Of a DNA stretch of 64,000 nucleotides, positions 35,049 to 44,700 are shown piece after piece. The stretch spans positions 1 to 64,000 of the forward strand of contig JAFYSH010000019.1 of NCBI GenBank assembly GCA_017546605.1, written 5' to 3'. How positions within the stretch are numbered: position 1 is the first letter of the stretch; every line of letters begins with the position of its first letter. Source of the stretch: Bacteroidales bacterium (GTDB taxonomy: Bacteria; Bacteroidota; Bacteroidia; Bacteroidales; UBA932). The translations under genes and the position numbers were made by a program. The notes beneath the pieces are model-generated. The model was given only the letters and a program-made list of their open reading frames with translations, had not been told where the DNA came from and made no database searches.

Positions 35049-36905
35049 ATGTTACTGGAGAAGATCAACAGCCCAGAAGACATCAAAAAGTTAAGCCTGG
35101 AGGAACTGCCTGCCCTATGCTCCGAAATTCGAGAGTATATGATTGCTTGTTGTTCTGTCAATCCGGGTCACTTGGGTGCCAGCTTGGGCACAGTTGAGCT
35201 TAGCGTTGCCCTACACTACGTGTACGACACCCCCCAGGACAAACTGATATGGGACGTAGGCCACCAGGCCTACGCCCACAAAATCCTTACCGGACGACGC
35301 GAAGCTTTTCGCAACAACCGCAAACAAGGGGGCATCAGCGGCTTTCCAAAACGCGAAGAAAGCCCCCACGATGCGTTCGGAGCAGGGCACTCATCCACCT
35401 CGATATCAGCAGCATTAGGCATGGCGATTGCTGCCGAAAAACAGCAAAGAAATGAGCATGTCATCGCCATCATTGGCGATGGTGCCATTGGCGGAGGTAT
35501 GGCCTTTGAAGGGCTCAACCATGCAGGCAGTCTAAGAACCGACCTGCTGGTCATCCTGAATGACAACCAGATTTCCATCGACAAAAATACAGGAGCCCTC
35601 CATAACTACCTGCTTCGCATCTCTCTATCCCGCACTTACAACCGGATCAAGAGCAATCTGTGGAATAAAATGAGCGCTGGTATCCAACGGATTACCCATC
35701 GCATCTTTCATTCGACCAAAATGGCCATGCTCAAAGGAGGCACCCTCTTTGAGTCTTTGGGCTTCCGATATTTTGGTCTGGTAAACGGGCACGATGTATG
35801 CCAACTTGTAAAAACACTCCAACGACTCAAAGAAATCGATGGTCCCAAGTTGCTACACATCTCTACGCAAAAAGGAAAAGGCTATGAACCTGCTGAAAAA
35901 AATCAGGTAGTATGGCACGCTCCGGGGGCATTTGATCCAGAAACCGGCAAACGCCTCACCCCGAAGATCAAAGCCGACCGCTACCAGGACGTATTCGGAG
36001 AAACCCTGCTTGCGATGGCCCGAAAAAACCCCGACATTGTAGGGATTACCCCTGCAATGCTCAGCGGCTCCTCCTTAAACATCATGCAGCGCGTGTTCCC
36101 GGACCGTGTTTTTGACGTAGGTATCGCAGAACAGCATGCGGTCACCTTCTCTGCCGGCCTTGCCGCCAACGGTCTATTACCCTTCTGCAACATCTACTCA
36201 TCCTTTATGCAACGGGCCTATGACTGTGTCATCCACGATGTAGCCCTACAAAACCTCAAGGTCATCTTCTGCCTGGACAGAGCAGGACTTGTGGGTGAGG
36301 ACGGAGCTACCCACCAGGGAGCATACGACCTGGCCGCATTCCGCCCCATCCCAAACCTGACCCTTATGGCGCCGATGGATGAGATAGAATTAAAAGACAT
36401 GATGCACGCGGCGTGTGAACCAAAATATGGTCCTACAATCATACGTTATCCCAGAGGCAATACGCAAGGCCACCCCTGGCGAGAAACACCCCTATCGCCA
36501 ATTCCTCTCGGAAAAGCACGATGCCTGGAAGCCGGAAGGAACACTCGTACCACCATCCTATCATTGGGCACCATCGGTAACATGGCCACAGATGCCCTTA
36601 ATGAGCTAAAAAATATAGGTGCGAATGAGATTCCTGCACACTATGATATGCGCTTCCTCAAACCGCTGGACACCGAACTGTTGGATCAGATAGCAAACAA
36701 TTTCGATCGAATCATTACCATCGAAGACGGAAGCCAAATCGGAGGATTGCATGGAGCCGTCTGCGAATACCTACACTCAATAGACTATAAAGGTCATATC
36801 GAAGGAATCGGTATTCCAGATAAGTTTATTGAACAAGGAACAGTAATTCAGCAATTTGCAGCATGTAATCTCACAAAAGAACATCTGCTATCACTGATAA
36901 AGTAA
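35049..36905 (+). CDS. dxs: 1-deoxy-D-xylulose-5-phosphate synthase
   Basis: It condenses pyruvate and glyceraldehyde-3-phosphate with thiamine diphosphate, the first step of the non-mevalonate isoprenoid route. The 618-residue protein has His41 in NPGHLGASLG, DVGHQAYAHKIL (69-80), the ThDP motif GDGAIGGG (143-150) with NDNQ (171-174), and VGIAEQHAVTFSAGLA near 357-372 with the catalytic Glu. The central loop (about 180-230) is of normal length. No terminator is evident between this gene and the tRNA promoter except an AT-only hairpin at 36944-36965. Confidence 0.97.
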   Translation: MLLEKINSPEDIKKLSLEELPALCSEIREYMIACCSVNPGHLGASLGTVELSVALHYVYDTPQDKLIWDVGHQAYAHKILTGRREAFRNNRKQGGISGFPKREESPHDAFGAGHSSTSISAALGMAIAAEKQQRNEHVIAIIGDGAIGGGMAFEGLNHAGSLRTDLLVILNDNQISIDKNTGALHNYLLRISLSRTYNRIKSNLWNKMSAGIQRITHRIFHSTKMAMLKGGTLFESLGFRYFGLVNGHDVCQLVKTLQRLKEIDGPKLLHISTQKGKGYEPAEKNQVVWHAPGAFDPETGKRLTPKIKADRYQDVFGETLLAMARKNPDIVGITPAMLSGSSLNIMQRVFPDRVFDVGIAEQHAVTFSAGLAANGLLPFCNIYSSFMQRAYDCVIHDVALQNLKVIFCLDRAGLVGEDGATHQGAYDLAAFRPIPNLTLMAPMDEIELKDMMHAACEPKYGPTIIRYPRGNTQGHPWRETPLSPIPLGKARCLEAGRNTRTTILSLGTIGNMATDALNELKNIGANEIPAHYDMRFLKPLDTELLDQIANNFDRIITIEDGSQIGGLHGAVCEYLHSIDYKGHIEGIGIPDKFIEQGTVIQQFAACNLTKEHLLSLIK

Positions 36906-36928
36906 CCGATAATTCACTCCATTAGCGA

Positions 36929-36968
36929 AAAAAAACACGAATATTTTTGAAAAAAAATTCAAAAAACT
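36929..36968 (+). promoter_or_regulatory. A/T-tract region upstream of the tRNA-tuf promoter (UP-element-like)
   Basis: Three phased A runs and one T run fill the 40 bp directly upstream of the -33 element, including an AT-only inverted repeat (36944-36951 with 36958-36965). Such tracts commonly strengthen stable-RNA promoters. A weak dxs terminator role is an alternative. Confidence 0.45.
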
Positions 36969-36999
36969 TTTGGAGTTATGAAGAAAAAGCCTACCTTTG
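36969..36999 (+). promoter_or_regulatory. promoter of the tRNA-tuf operon (TTTG-N19-TAnnTTTG)
   Basis: TTTG (36969-36972) is followed after 19 bp by TACCTTTG (36992-36999), both full consensus matches. The first tRNA begins 36 bp downstream. Confidence 0.85.
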
Positions 37000-37035
37000 C
37001 AATCCCTAAAGAAAGGGGGGCTAACTCAAAAACAT

Positions 37036-37109
37036 GCCGATGTAGCTCAGTTGGCCAGAGCAGCTGATTTGTAATCAGCTGGTCGGGGGTTCGAATCCCT
37101 CCATCGGCT
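37036..37109 (+). tRNA. tRNA-Thr (anticodon TGT)
   Basis: A 74-nt cloverleaf with acceptor GCCGATG pairing CATCGGC and anticodon stem GCTGA/TCAGC around loop TTTGTAA, giving anticodon TGT. The T arm GGGGG-TTCGAAT-CCCTC is normal. No CCA is encoded. It is first in a four-tRNA cluster ahead of tuf. Confidence 0.97.
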
Positions 37110-37128
37110 CTAAAGTTCTATGAAAATC

Positions 37129-37211
37129 GGGGAGATACCAAAGTGGCCAACTGGGGCAGACTGTAAATCTGCTGGCGCACGCCTTCGTAGGTTCGAATCC
37201 TGCTCTCCCCA
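37129..37211 (+). tRNA. tRNA-Tyr (anticodon GTA)
   Basis: An 83-nt class II tRNA with acceptor GGGGAGA/TCTCCCC, anticodon loop ACTGTAAAT region with anticodon GTA, and a long variable arm, as expected for bacterial tRNA-Tyr. No CCA is encoded. Confidence 0.96.
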
Positions 37212-37222
37212 CTTAAAATACT

Positions 37223-37295
37223 GCGGAAGTAGCTCAGTCGGTAGAGCATCAGCCTTCCAAGCTGAGGGTCGCGGGTTCGAACCTCGTCTTCCGCT
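37223..37295 (+). tRNA. tRNA-Gly (anticodon TCC)
   Basis: A 73-nt cloverleaf with acceptor GCGGAAG/CTTCCGC and anticodon stem TCAGC/GCTGA around loop CTTCCAA, giving anticodon TCC. No CCA is encoded. Confidence 0.97.
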
Positions 37296-37305
37296 CGAAA
37301 GTTAA

Positions 37306-37377
37306 GCCAGTGTAGCTCAGTGGTAGAGCGCTTCCTTGGTAAGGAAGAGGCCGCGGGTTCAATTCCCGCCACCGGCT
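37306..37377 (+). tRNA. tRNA-Thr (anticodon GGT) with an A-C acceptor mismatch
   Basis: A 72-nt cloverleaf with anticodon stem CTTCC/GGAAG around TTGGTAA, giving anticodon GGT. The acceptor strands are GCCAGTG and CACCGGC, so the fourth pair is A opposite C instead of the G-C that the 3' strand predicts. The other arms are regular. Confidence 0.95.
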
Positions 37378-37412
37378 CTTTAAGTGTATAAAATTCATTA
37401 ATACCTAAAATT

Positions 37413-38600
37413 ATGGCAAAAGAAACTTTTAAAAGAGACAAGCCGCACGTTAACATTGGTACTATTGGCCACGTTGACCACGGTAAAACTACTTTGACTG
37501 CTGCTATTACCACCGTATTGGCTAAAGCAGGTCTTTCTGAATTGCGTTCATTCGACTCTATCGACAACGCTCCCGAAGAAAAAGAACGTGGTATTACTAT
37601 CAATACTTCACACGTTGAATACCAAACTGCATCTCGTCACTACGCTCACGTTGACTGCCCTGGCCACGCCGACTACGTTAAAAACATGGTTACCGGTGCT
37701 GCGCAAATGGACGGTGCTATCTTGGTTGTAGCTGCTACTGATGGTCCGATGCCCCAAACTCGTGAACACATCTTGCTCGCTCGTCAAGTAAACGTGCCTC
37801 GTATCGTTGTTTTCTTGAACAAAGTTGACTTGGTTGATGACGAAGAAATGGTTGAACTCGTTGAAATGGAAGTTCGTGAATTGTTGAGCTTCTACAACTT
37901 CGACGGTGACAACGCTCCTATCGTTCGTGGTTCTGCACTTGGTGCTTTGAACGGTGAACCGAAATGGGAAGAAAAAGTTATGGAATTGATGGCTCACGTT
38001 GATGAGTACGTTCCGATTCCTCCGCGTGAAAACGAAAAACCGTTCTTGATGCCGGTTGAAGACGTGTTCTCAATCACTGGTCGTGGTACTGTTGCTACTG
38101 GCCGTATTGAAACAGGTGTTATCCACACTGGTGAAGAAATCCAAATCATTGGTTTGGGTGATGAACCTAAGAAATCAGTGGTTACCGGTGTTGAAATGTT
38201 CCGTAAGATTTTGGACCAAGGTGAAGCTGGTGACAACGTAGGTTTGTTGCTCCGTGGTATCGATAAAAAAGAGATCAAACGTGGTCAAGTTATCGCTCGC
38301 CCGGGTACCATCACTCCTCACCGCAAATTCCAAGCTGAGATCTACGTATTGAAGAAAGACGAAGGTGGTCGTCACACTCCGTTCCACAACAAATATCGTC
38401 CTCAATTCTTCATCCGTACTTTGGACGTTACCGGTGAAATCACCCTTCCTGAAGGAACTGACATGGTAATGCCTGGTGATAACGTAACCATCACTGTAGA
38501 ATTGATCTACCCGGTTGCTATCAACGAAGGTCTCCGTTTCGCTATCCGTGAAGGTGGTCGTACGGTAGGTGCTGGTCAGGTAACCAAATTGTTTGAATAA
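37413..38600 (+). CDS. tuf: elongation factor Tu
   Basis: EF-Tu carries aminoacyl-tRNA to the ribosome. The 395-residue protein has G1 GHVDHGKT (19-26), the switch I region [14 protein letters not shown] (about 59-72), G3 DCPGH near 81-85 and G4 NKVD near 136-139. All three domains are complete. Codons are strongly biased to a small preferred set, as expected for a highly expressed gene. It follows four tRNA genes in the ancestral arrangement and ends with a terminator-like hairpin that abuts tRNA-Trp. Confidence 0.99.
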   Translation: MAKETFKRDKPHVNIGTIGHVDHGKTTLTAAITTVLAKAGLSELRSFDSIDNAPEEKERGITINTSHVEYQTASRHYAHVDCPGHADYVKNMVTGAAQMDGAILVVAATDGPMPQTREHILLARQVNVPRIVVFLNKVDLVDDEEMVELVEMEVRELLSFYNFDGDNAPIVRGSALGALNGEPKWEEKVMELMAHVDEYVPIPPRENEKPFLMPVEDVFSITGRGTVATGRIETGVIHTGEEIQIIGLGDEPKKSVVTGVEMFRKILDQGEAGDNVGLLLRGIDKKEIKRGQVIARPGTITPHRKFQAEIYVLKKDEGGRHTPFHNKYRPQFFIRTLDVTGEITLPEGTDMVMPGDNVTITVELIYPVAINEGLRFAIREGGRTVGAGQVTKLFE

Positions 38601-38616
38601 TCCAAACACATAAAAA

Positions 38617-38646
38617 TAGGGCTTGGCTCCGTCAAGCCCATTTTTT
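38617..38646 (+). terminator. terminator-like hairpin after tuf
   Basis: A 7-bp GC-rich stem GGGCTTG (38619-38625) with CAAGCCC (38633-38639) is followed by A and six T residues (38641-38646). The T run ends exactly where tRNA-Trp begins. It may terminate part of the tRNA-tuf transcript. Confidence 0.75.
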
Positions 38647-38717
38647 AGGGGCATAGTTCAAGGGTAGAATAGCGGTCTCCAAAACCGTTGATGGGCGTTC
38701 GAATCGCTCTGCCCCTG
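38647..38717 (+). tRNA. tRNA-Trp (anticodon CCA)
   Basis: A 71-nt cloverleaf with acceptor AGGGGCA/TGCCCCT and anticodon stem CGGT/ACCG around CTCCAAA, giving anticodon CCA. Discriminator is G. It lies between tuf and secE, as in many Bacteroidota. Confidence 0.95.
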
Positions 38718-38727
38718 CTAAATTAAT

Positions 38728-38757
38728 ACAGATGGTTACGCATCTGTTATTATTTTT
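38728..38757 (+). terminator. hairpin with T-rich tail between tRNA-Trp and secE
   Basis: ACAGATG (38728-38734) pairs with CATCTGT (38741-38747) around a six-base loop and is followed by TATTATTTTT. It may be a weak terminator, an attenuator or a processing signal between the tRNA and secE. Confidence 0.45.
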
Positions 38758-38807
38758 AAATCGGTAATTGCAAAGCTTCCACTGCCATTGCCACCAAAAC
38801 AAAAAAA

Positions 38808-39002
38808 ATGAGCAAATTTAGTGTTTATCTAAAAGATTCTTACACCGAGCTGACCCAGAAGACCAGCTGGCCGACATGGGCTGAATTGCAAAGTTCTGCC
38901 ATTTTGGTTATGGTTGCTTCTGTAATCTTTGCAGTCGTAATTGCTGCGATGGACTTCGTGTTCCGTCACATGATGACCTTTATTTACAACTTGCTGTACT
39001 AA
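38808..39002 (+). CDS. secE: preprotein translocase subunit SecE
   Basis: A 64-residue protein with a cytoplasmic amphipathic helix (LKDSYTELTQKTSWPTWAELQ, residues about 8-28, key residues KTSWPTWAEL) and one membrane helix (about 30-52). This is the short SecE form that stabilises SecY in the Sec translocon. nusG starts 5 bp downstream, the usual neighbour. Confidence 0.95.
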   Translation: MSKFSVYLKDSYTELTQKTSWPTWAELQSSAILVMVASVIFAVVIAAMDFVFRHMMTFIYNLLY

Positions 39003-39007
39003 AAGCT

Positions 39008-39571
39008 ATGGGTGATTTCGAAAAGAAGTGGTACGTGGTTCGTGCTGCCGGTGGGAAAGAAAAGAAAGCTAAAGAGTTGATCGAGAACGAGATTAAAGTC
39101 TTGGGTCTTGGTCATTTGGTTTCTCAAGTTCTGATCCCGACCGAAAAAATTTATCAAGTAAAAAATGGGAAGAAAGTAAGTTCGGAAAGAATTCTCTATC
39201 CGGGCTACATTATGCTTGAAGCCCACCTTACTGGCGAATTGCAGCACATCATCCGCAACGTTACTCACGTATCGGGATTCCTCACAGAAAAAGATAGTAA
39301 AGACGGAAAGGACAAAAAACCTGTTCCGTTGAGACAAGCAGAAGTAAATAAGATTCTCGGTCAAGTGGACGAACTCCTCGGACAAGAAGAGGAAAATGTT
39401 ACTCCTTACATTGTCGGAGAAGCTGTCAAAATCATTGATGGTCCATTCAATGGCTTCGATGGAACCATTGAAGAAGTTCTTCAAGACAAACGCAAAGTGA
39501 AAGTGGTTGTTAAGATTTTCGGAAGAAAGACCCTTTTAGAATTAAATTTCGTTCAAGTAGTTAAAGAATAA
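39008..39571 (+). CDS. nusG: transcription antitermination factor NusG
   Basis: NusG binds RNA polymerase and couples transcription with translation. The 187-residue protein has the NGN domain (about 6-115: [34 protein letters not shown]) and a C-terminal KOW domain ([21 protein letters not shown] near 136-156). The NGN domain contains a short charged insertion ([10 protein letters not shown]) near residues 96-105. It sits between secE and rplK as in most bacteria. Confidence 0.97.
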   Translation: MGDFEKKWYVVRAAGGKEKKAKELIENEIKVLGLGHLVSQVLIPTEKIYQVKNGKKVSSERILYPGYIMLEAHLTGELQHIIRNVTHVSGFLTEKDSKDGKDKKPVPLRQAEVNKILGQVDELLGQEEENVTPYIVGEAVKIIDGPFNGFDGTIEEVLQDKRKVKVVVKIFGRKTLLELNFVQVVKE

Positions 39572-39588
39572 ATCAATCAGAAAACATT

Positions 39589-40035
39589 ATGGCTAAAGAA
39601 GTTGCCGCATTTATTAAGTTGCAGATCAAAGGCGGAGCAGCCAATCCGTCACCTCCGGTAGGACCTGCATTGGGTTCCAAGGGTGTGAACATTATGGATT
39701 TCTGCAAGCAATTTAATGCTCGTACCCAAGACAAAGCCGGAAAAGTTTTGCCTGTGATTATCACCGTATACAGTGATAAATCCTTTACGTTCGTTGTTAA
39801 GCAACCCCCGGTTGCTGTGCAATTGAAAGAAGCAGCTAAAGTTTCTTCAGGTTCTGCAGAACCGAACCGTAAAAAAGTGGCTACCATCACTTGGGATCAA
39901 GTGAAAACCATTGCTCAAGATAAAATGCCCGATATGAATGCATTTACCTTGGCTTCAGCAATGAGAATGGTTGCCGGTACTGCAAGAAGTATGGGTATTC
40001 AAGTGGACGGAACGTTTCCTGCCGATGTAAATTAA
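39589..40035 (+). CDS. rplK: 50S ribosomal protein L11
   Basis: A 148-residue protein with the L11 N-terminal segment [21 protein letters not shown] (split: [11 protein letters not shown] and [15 protein letters not shown]) and the rRNA-binding C-terminal domain with AGTARSMGI near 131-139. It forms the GTPase-associated centre of the large subunit. It is 17 bp after nusG and 9 bp before rplA. Confidence 0.98.
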   Translation: MAKEVAAFIKLQIKGGAANPSPPVGPALGSKGVNIMDFCKQFNARTQDKAGKVLPVIITVYSDKSFTFVVKQPPVAVQLKEAAKVSSGSAEPNRKKVATITWDQVKTIAQDKMPDMNAFTLASAMRMVAGTARSMGIQVDGTFPADVN

Positions 40036-40044
40036 TCACACGCT

Positions 40045-40746
40045 ATGAGTAAATTAACTAAAAATCAAAAAATAGCTGTAGAGAAGGTTGATTCTACCAA
40101 ACAATACAAATTGTTGGAAGCCTGCAACTTGGTGAAAGAAATCACTTACACCAAATTCGACGCTTCTGTTGATTTGGCGATTCGTTTGGGCGTTGACCCT
40201 CGTAAAGCTAACCAAATGGTACGTGGCGTCGTGACTCTTCCTCACGGAACAGGTAAACAGACTCGCGTATTGGTATTGTGTACTCCTGACAAAGAAGCTG
40301 AAGCTCGTGAAGCTGGTGCTGATCACGTTGGGTTGGATGACTATATTGAGCAAATCAAAGGTGGTTGGACAGATGTTGACGTAATTATCTGTACTCCTTC
40401 TGTAATGGCTAAGATCGGTCCGATCGGTCGTATCTTGGGTCCCCGTGGCTTGATGCCGAACCCGAAAACCGGTACCGTTACGATGGATATCGCCAATGCT
40501 GTAAAAGAGGTGAAAGCAGGTAAGATCGACTTCAAAGTTGACAAAACTGGTATCGTTCACGCATCTATTGGTAAAGTATCGTTTGACGCTGTTAAATTGG
40601 CTGAAAACGCACAAGAGTTGCTGAATACCATTTTGAAGCTCAAACCCCAAGCCCTCAAAGGTACTTATGTGAAGAGCGTATTTATGTCTTCAACCATGAG
40701 CCCTGGTATTTGTATTGACAATAAAACTTTCAGTGCTGCTGAATAA
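40045..40746 (+). CDS. rplA: 50S ribosomal protein L1
   Basis: A 233-residue L1 protein with the signature [20 protein letters not shown] near 128-147. It builds the L1 stalk at the E site. In other bacteria L1 represses translation of the rplK-rplA mRNA; no obvious leader mimic was identified here. Confidence 0.98.
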   Translation: MSKLTKNQKIAVEKVDSTKQYKLLEACNLVKEITYTKFDASVDLAIRLGVDPRKANQMVRGVVTLPHGTGKQTRVLVLCTPDKEAEAREAGADHVGLDDYIEQIKGGWTDVDVIICTPSVMAKIGPIGRILGPRGLMPNPKTGTVTMDIANAVKEVKAGKIDFKVDKTGIVHASIGKVSFDAVKLAENAQELLNTILKLKPQALKGTYVKSVFMSSTMSPGICIDNKTFSAAE

Positions 40747-40758
40747 TAATTTAGAGTT

Positions 40759-41280
40759 ATGAGAAGAGAAGAAAAAGCACAAATTATTGAAGCCATCGCA
40801 GCACAGTTGGAGCAAACTCCCGACTTCTATGTTACTGACATCTCTGGCTTGAATGCAGAGCAAACCTCAGAACTTCGTCGTGCTTGCTTTGAGAAAGACA
40901 TCAAATTGGTTGTCGTTAAGAATACCCTTTTGTCAAAGGTTATCGAAAAAGGAACTGCCGAAGCTGCTTCCTTGATCCCTACCCTTGAAGGTCCTACCGC
41001 AGTGATGTTTACCACGACTCCCAACGGTCCTGCTAAATTGATCAAAGAATTTGCAGAAAAGATGGGAAAACCGGTGTTGAAAAGTGCATTGGTTCAAGAT
41101 TGCGCATACTTGGGCGCTGAAAACCTCGATGCTCTCGTGAACATCAAATCTCGCGAAGAACTCATCGGTGACATCATCACCTTGTTGCAATCTCCTGCTA
41201 AAAACGTTATTTCTGCTTTGCAAGCAGCAGGTGGCGGAAAGATCGCAGGTCTCGTGCAAACATTATCAGAAAAAGAATAA
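40759..41280 (+). CDS. rplJ: 50S ribosomal protein L10
   Basis: A 173-residue L10 protein (MRREEKAQIIEAIAAQLEQ start; KNTLLSKVIEKG near 55-66; C-terminal helix that binds L7/L12 dimers). It forms the stalk base. It is 12 bp after rplA and 33 bp before rplL. Confidence 0.97.
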   Translation: MRREEKAQIIEAIAAQLEQTPDFYVTDISGLNAEQTSELRRACFEKDIKLVVVKNTLLSKVIEKGTAEAASLIPTLEGPTAVMFTTTPNGPAKLIKEFAEKMGKPVLKSALVQDCAYLGAENLDALVNIKSREELIGDIITLLQSPAKNVISALQAAGGGKIAGLVQTLSEKE

Positions 41281-41313
41281 CAATCAGAAACAATTATTAA
41301 ATTTTATACAACA

Positions 41314-41688
41314 ATGGCAGATATCAAAAAACTTGCAGAAGAATTGGTAAATCTTACTGTAAAAGACGTTCAAGAATTAGCTCAAATTCTCAAAGAAGAA
41401 TACGGAATCGAGCCTGCAGCAGCAGCTGTAGCAGTAGCAGCTCCCGCAGCAGCAGGTGCAGCCGCTGAAGCTGAGCAAACTCAATTTGACGTTATTTTGA
41501 CCTCAGCTGGTCAAGCTAAATTGCAAATCGTGAAAGTTGTGAAAGAAATCACTGGTCTCGGTTTGAAAGAAGCTAAAGAACTCGTTGACAAAGCACCCGC
41601 TCCGATCAAAGAAAAAGTTTCTAAAGCAGAAGCTGAACAAGTAAAAGCAGCTATCGAAGAAGCTGGTGGAGAAGTTGAAATTAAATAA
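41314..41688 (+). CDS. rplL: 50S ribosomal protein L7/L12
   Basis: A 124-residue stalk protein: N-terminal dimerisation helix pair (1-33), an Ala-rich hinge (about 34-52) and the C-terminal factor-binding domain (about 57-124, [23 protein letters not shown]). It recruits translational GTPases. A strong hairpin separates it from rpoB. Confidence 0.98.
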   Translation: MADIKKLAEELVNLTVKDVQELAQILKEEYGIEPAAAAVAVAAPAAAGAAAEAEQTQFDVILTSAGQAKLQIVKVVKEITGLGLKEAKELVDKAPAPIKEKVSKAEAEQVKAAIEEAGGEVEIK

Positions 41689-41714
41689 ACACGCTTAATC
41701 CCTATGGGAATTCA

Positions 41715-41758
41715 GGTTTAGAGTCTCCTACGACTCTAAACCTTTTTGTCGTTTTTTT
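41715..41758 (+). terminator. hairpin between rplL and rpoB (attenuator/terminator)
   Basis: A perfect 11-bp stem, GGTTTAGAGTC (41715-41725) with GACTCTAAACC (41732-41742), is followed by T5 and, a few bases on, T7. It looks like a full intrinsic terminator. Since no promoter is visible before rpoB, it probably lets only part of the transcription pass, lowering polymerase relative to ribosomal protein output. Confidence 0.85.
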
Positions 41759-41785
41759 AGTTATTTTCAACCAAACCCCAAAACA

Positions 41786-44700
41786 ATGTCGCAAAAAACA
41801 AATAATCAGCGGATTACATTCGCGACCTCAAAATCTCTCCTTGAGTACCCCGATTTTTTGGAGGTGCAATTGAAATCCTTCAAGGACTTCTTTCAATTGG
41901 ATACCACTGCAGAAAATCGTCGTAATGAAGGATTGTACAAGGTATTCCAAGAAATCTTCCCGATTACGGATACCCGCAATAACTTCGTACTGGAGTTCGT
42001 CGATTACTTCATCGACCCCCCCCGGTACTCAATTGAAGAGTGTCTGGAAAGAGGCCTTACCTACAGTGTTCCCCTCAAAGCCAAGTTAAAACTTGACTGC
42101 AACGATCCCGAAAATGAAGGATTCGAAACCGGAGACGAAGACGTTTACCTGGGTACCATTCCCTATATGACCCCTCGTGGAACCTTCGTTATCAACGGAT
42201 CTGAACGGATTGTGGTGTCACAATTGCACCGTTCTCCGGGTGTATTCTTTGGTCAAAGTTTACACGCAAACGGAACGAAACTGTACTCTGCCCGGATTAT
42301 TCCTTTCAAAGGATCTTGGATCGAGTTTGCAACAGACATCAACAACGTGATGTATGCATACATTGATCGTAAGAAGAAATTACCCGTAACCACCCTGCTT
42401 CGCGCAATCGGTTACGAGAGCGATAAAGATATTCTCGATATCTTCGGATTGGCAGAAGAAGTGCAAGTCACTGAAGAAAACTTGAGAAACAATGTGGGTC
42501 GGAAATTGGCTGGCCGCATCCTCAAGAAATGGAACGAGGACTTTGTAGACGAAGATACCGGAGAAGTGGTTTACATCGAACGGAACGAAATTATCGTTGA
42601 CCGCGAAACCATTTTGGAAGAAGATCATATCGATAGTATCCTGGAATCAGGCGCTGAAACTATTCTGTTCCACACAGACAGCCCGGATGCCAGCGACTTT
42701 ACTATCATTCACAATACCTTGCAAAAGGATACCTGTAACTCTGAAATCGAAGCGATTATCCACACCTACCGTCAATTGCGTTCTTCAGAACCGCCTGACG
42801 AAGCGACAGCCCGCGACGTAATCGACAAATTGTTCTTCTCGGACAAACGTTACGACTTGGGTGAAGTAGGCCGTTATCGCTTGAACAAAAAACTCGGTCT
42901 GAATACGGCTAACGACATTCGCGTGTTGACCAAGCAAGACATCATTGAAATCATCAAATACTTGATTCAATTGATCAATGCACACGCAACGGTAGATGAC
43001 ATTGACCACTTAAGTAACCGCCGCATCCGCACGGTAGGTGAACAATTGGCAAATCAATTCAGCGTAGGTTTGACTCGTATGGCTCGTACCATCCGCGAAC
43101 GGATGAACGTTCGGGACAACGAAGAATTCAAACCCACTGACTTGATCAATGCGAAGACCTTGTCATCCGTAATCAACTCATTCTTTGGAACCAGCCAGTT
43201 GTCCCAATTCATGGACCAAACCAACCCGCTGGCCGAAATGACTCACAAACGTCGTCTCTCAGCCCTCGGTCCCGGAGGTCTCTCCCGTGATCGTGCCGGA
43301 TTTGAGGTACGTGACGTTCACTATACCCACTACGGACGCTTGTGTCCGATTGAAACTCCCGAAGGTCCGAACATCGGTTTGATTTCTTCGTTGTGCGTTT
43401 ACGCCCGCATCAACGAACTCGGCTTCATCGAAACCCCCTACCGCAAGGTTAACAACGGTGTTGTTGACATGAGCAATGAAGGTTTCGTTTACATGAGTGC
43501 AGAGGAAGAAGAAGAAAAGATGGTTGCACAAGCCAATGCGAAACTCGCAGAAGACGGCACCATTGTTGATGACCGGATCAAATGTCGTTATGAGGCCGAC
43601 TACCCGGTAGTAAGTAAGGAGGAGGTTCACTTGATGGACGTTGCTCCGAACCAAATCGCCTCCATCGCTGCGTCCTTGATTCCTTTCTTGGAACACGACG
43701 ACGCGAACCGTGCATTGATGGGATCCAACATGATGCGCCAGGCAGTACCTTTGGTTAAACCGGAAGCTCCGATTGTGGGTACCGGCCTGGAAGCCGCTGT
43801 CGTTCGTGACTCTCGCACACAAGTAGTTGCTGAGCGCCGCGGAGAAGTTGTGTACGTGGATGCACGTGAAATTCATGTTAAATACGAACAAACGGAGAAC
43901 GAACGTTTTGTAAGTTTCTCTCCGGAAGTGACCGTATATAAACTTCCGTTGTACCGCAAGACCAACCAAAGTACTTCAATTCTGTTGAAACCGATCGTGA
44001 AACGTGGCCAAATCGTTGAAGCTGGCGACATCTTGACTGAAGGTTATGCAACTGAAAATGGAGAATTGGCATTGGGTCGTAACTTGAAGGTAGCGTTCAT
44101 GCCTTGGAAGGGTTATAACTTTGAGGATGCGATCGTTCTCTCTGAACGCATCATCCGCGAAGATATCTTTACCTCCATCCACGTGGACGAATACATCATG
44201 GAAGTTCGCGACACCAAACGTGGTATGGAAGAATTGACCGCTGATATCCCGAATGTCAGCGAAGAAGCGACCAAAGACCTGGATGAAAATGGTATTATCC
44301 GTATTGGTGCGACCATCGAGCCGGGTGACATCCTTATCGGTAAGGTGACTCCGAAGGGAGAAAGCGATCCTTCACCAGAAGAAAAACTCTTGCGTGCAAT
44401 TTTCGGTGACAAAGCCGGTGACGTGAAAGATGCCTCATTGAAAGCATCTCCTTCCCTCTCTGGTACCATCATCGGTAAGAAATTGTACTCAAAAGTATTC
44501 AAGGATGGCAAACGTGGTCGTAGCGCAGATATCAAAGCCAAGACAGCTGAAGCAGAAAACAACTTCAACTTGAAAGCGAATGCGCTCCGTGAGAAATTCC
44601 TGGATAAATTGATGATCTTGGTTGAAAACAAACCTTCGAATGGCGTAAGCGACCTCTATGGTGCAATGATCATCCCGAAAGGTGCTGATTTCCACCGCAT

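Noticed and set aside
37036..37377. tRNA cluster as an integration site for a mobile element
   Set aside because: The genes are intact and followed at once by tuf; no integrase or repeated tRNA 3' end is present.
37118..37603. Leftward open frame over the tRNA cluster and start of tuf
   Set aside because: It runs antisense through three tRNA genes and EF-Tu and has no plausible protein features.
43188..43270. Rifampicin-resistance substitutions in rpoB
   Set aside because: Asp477, His487 and Ser492 are the wild-type residues.
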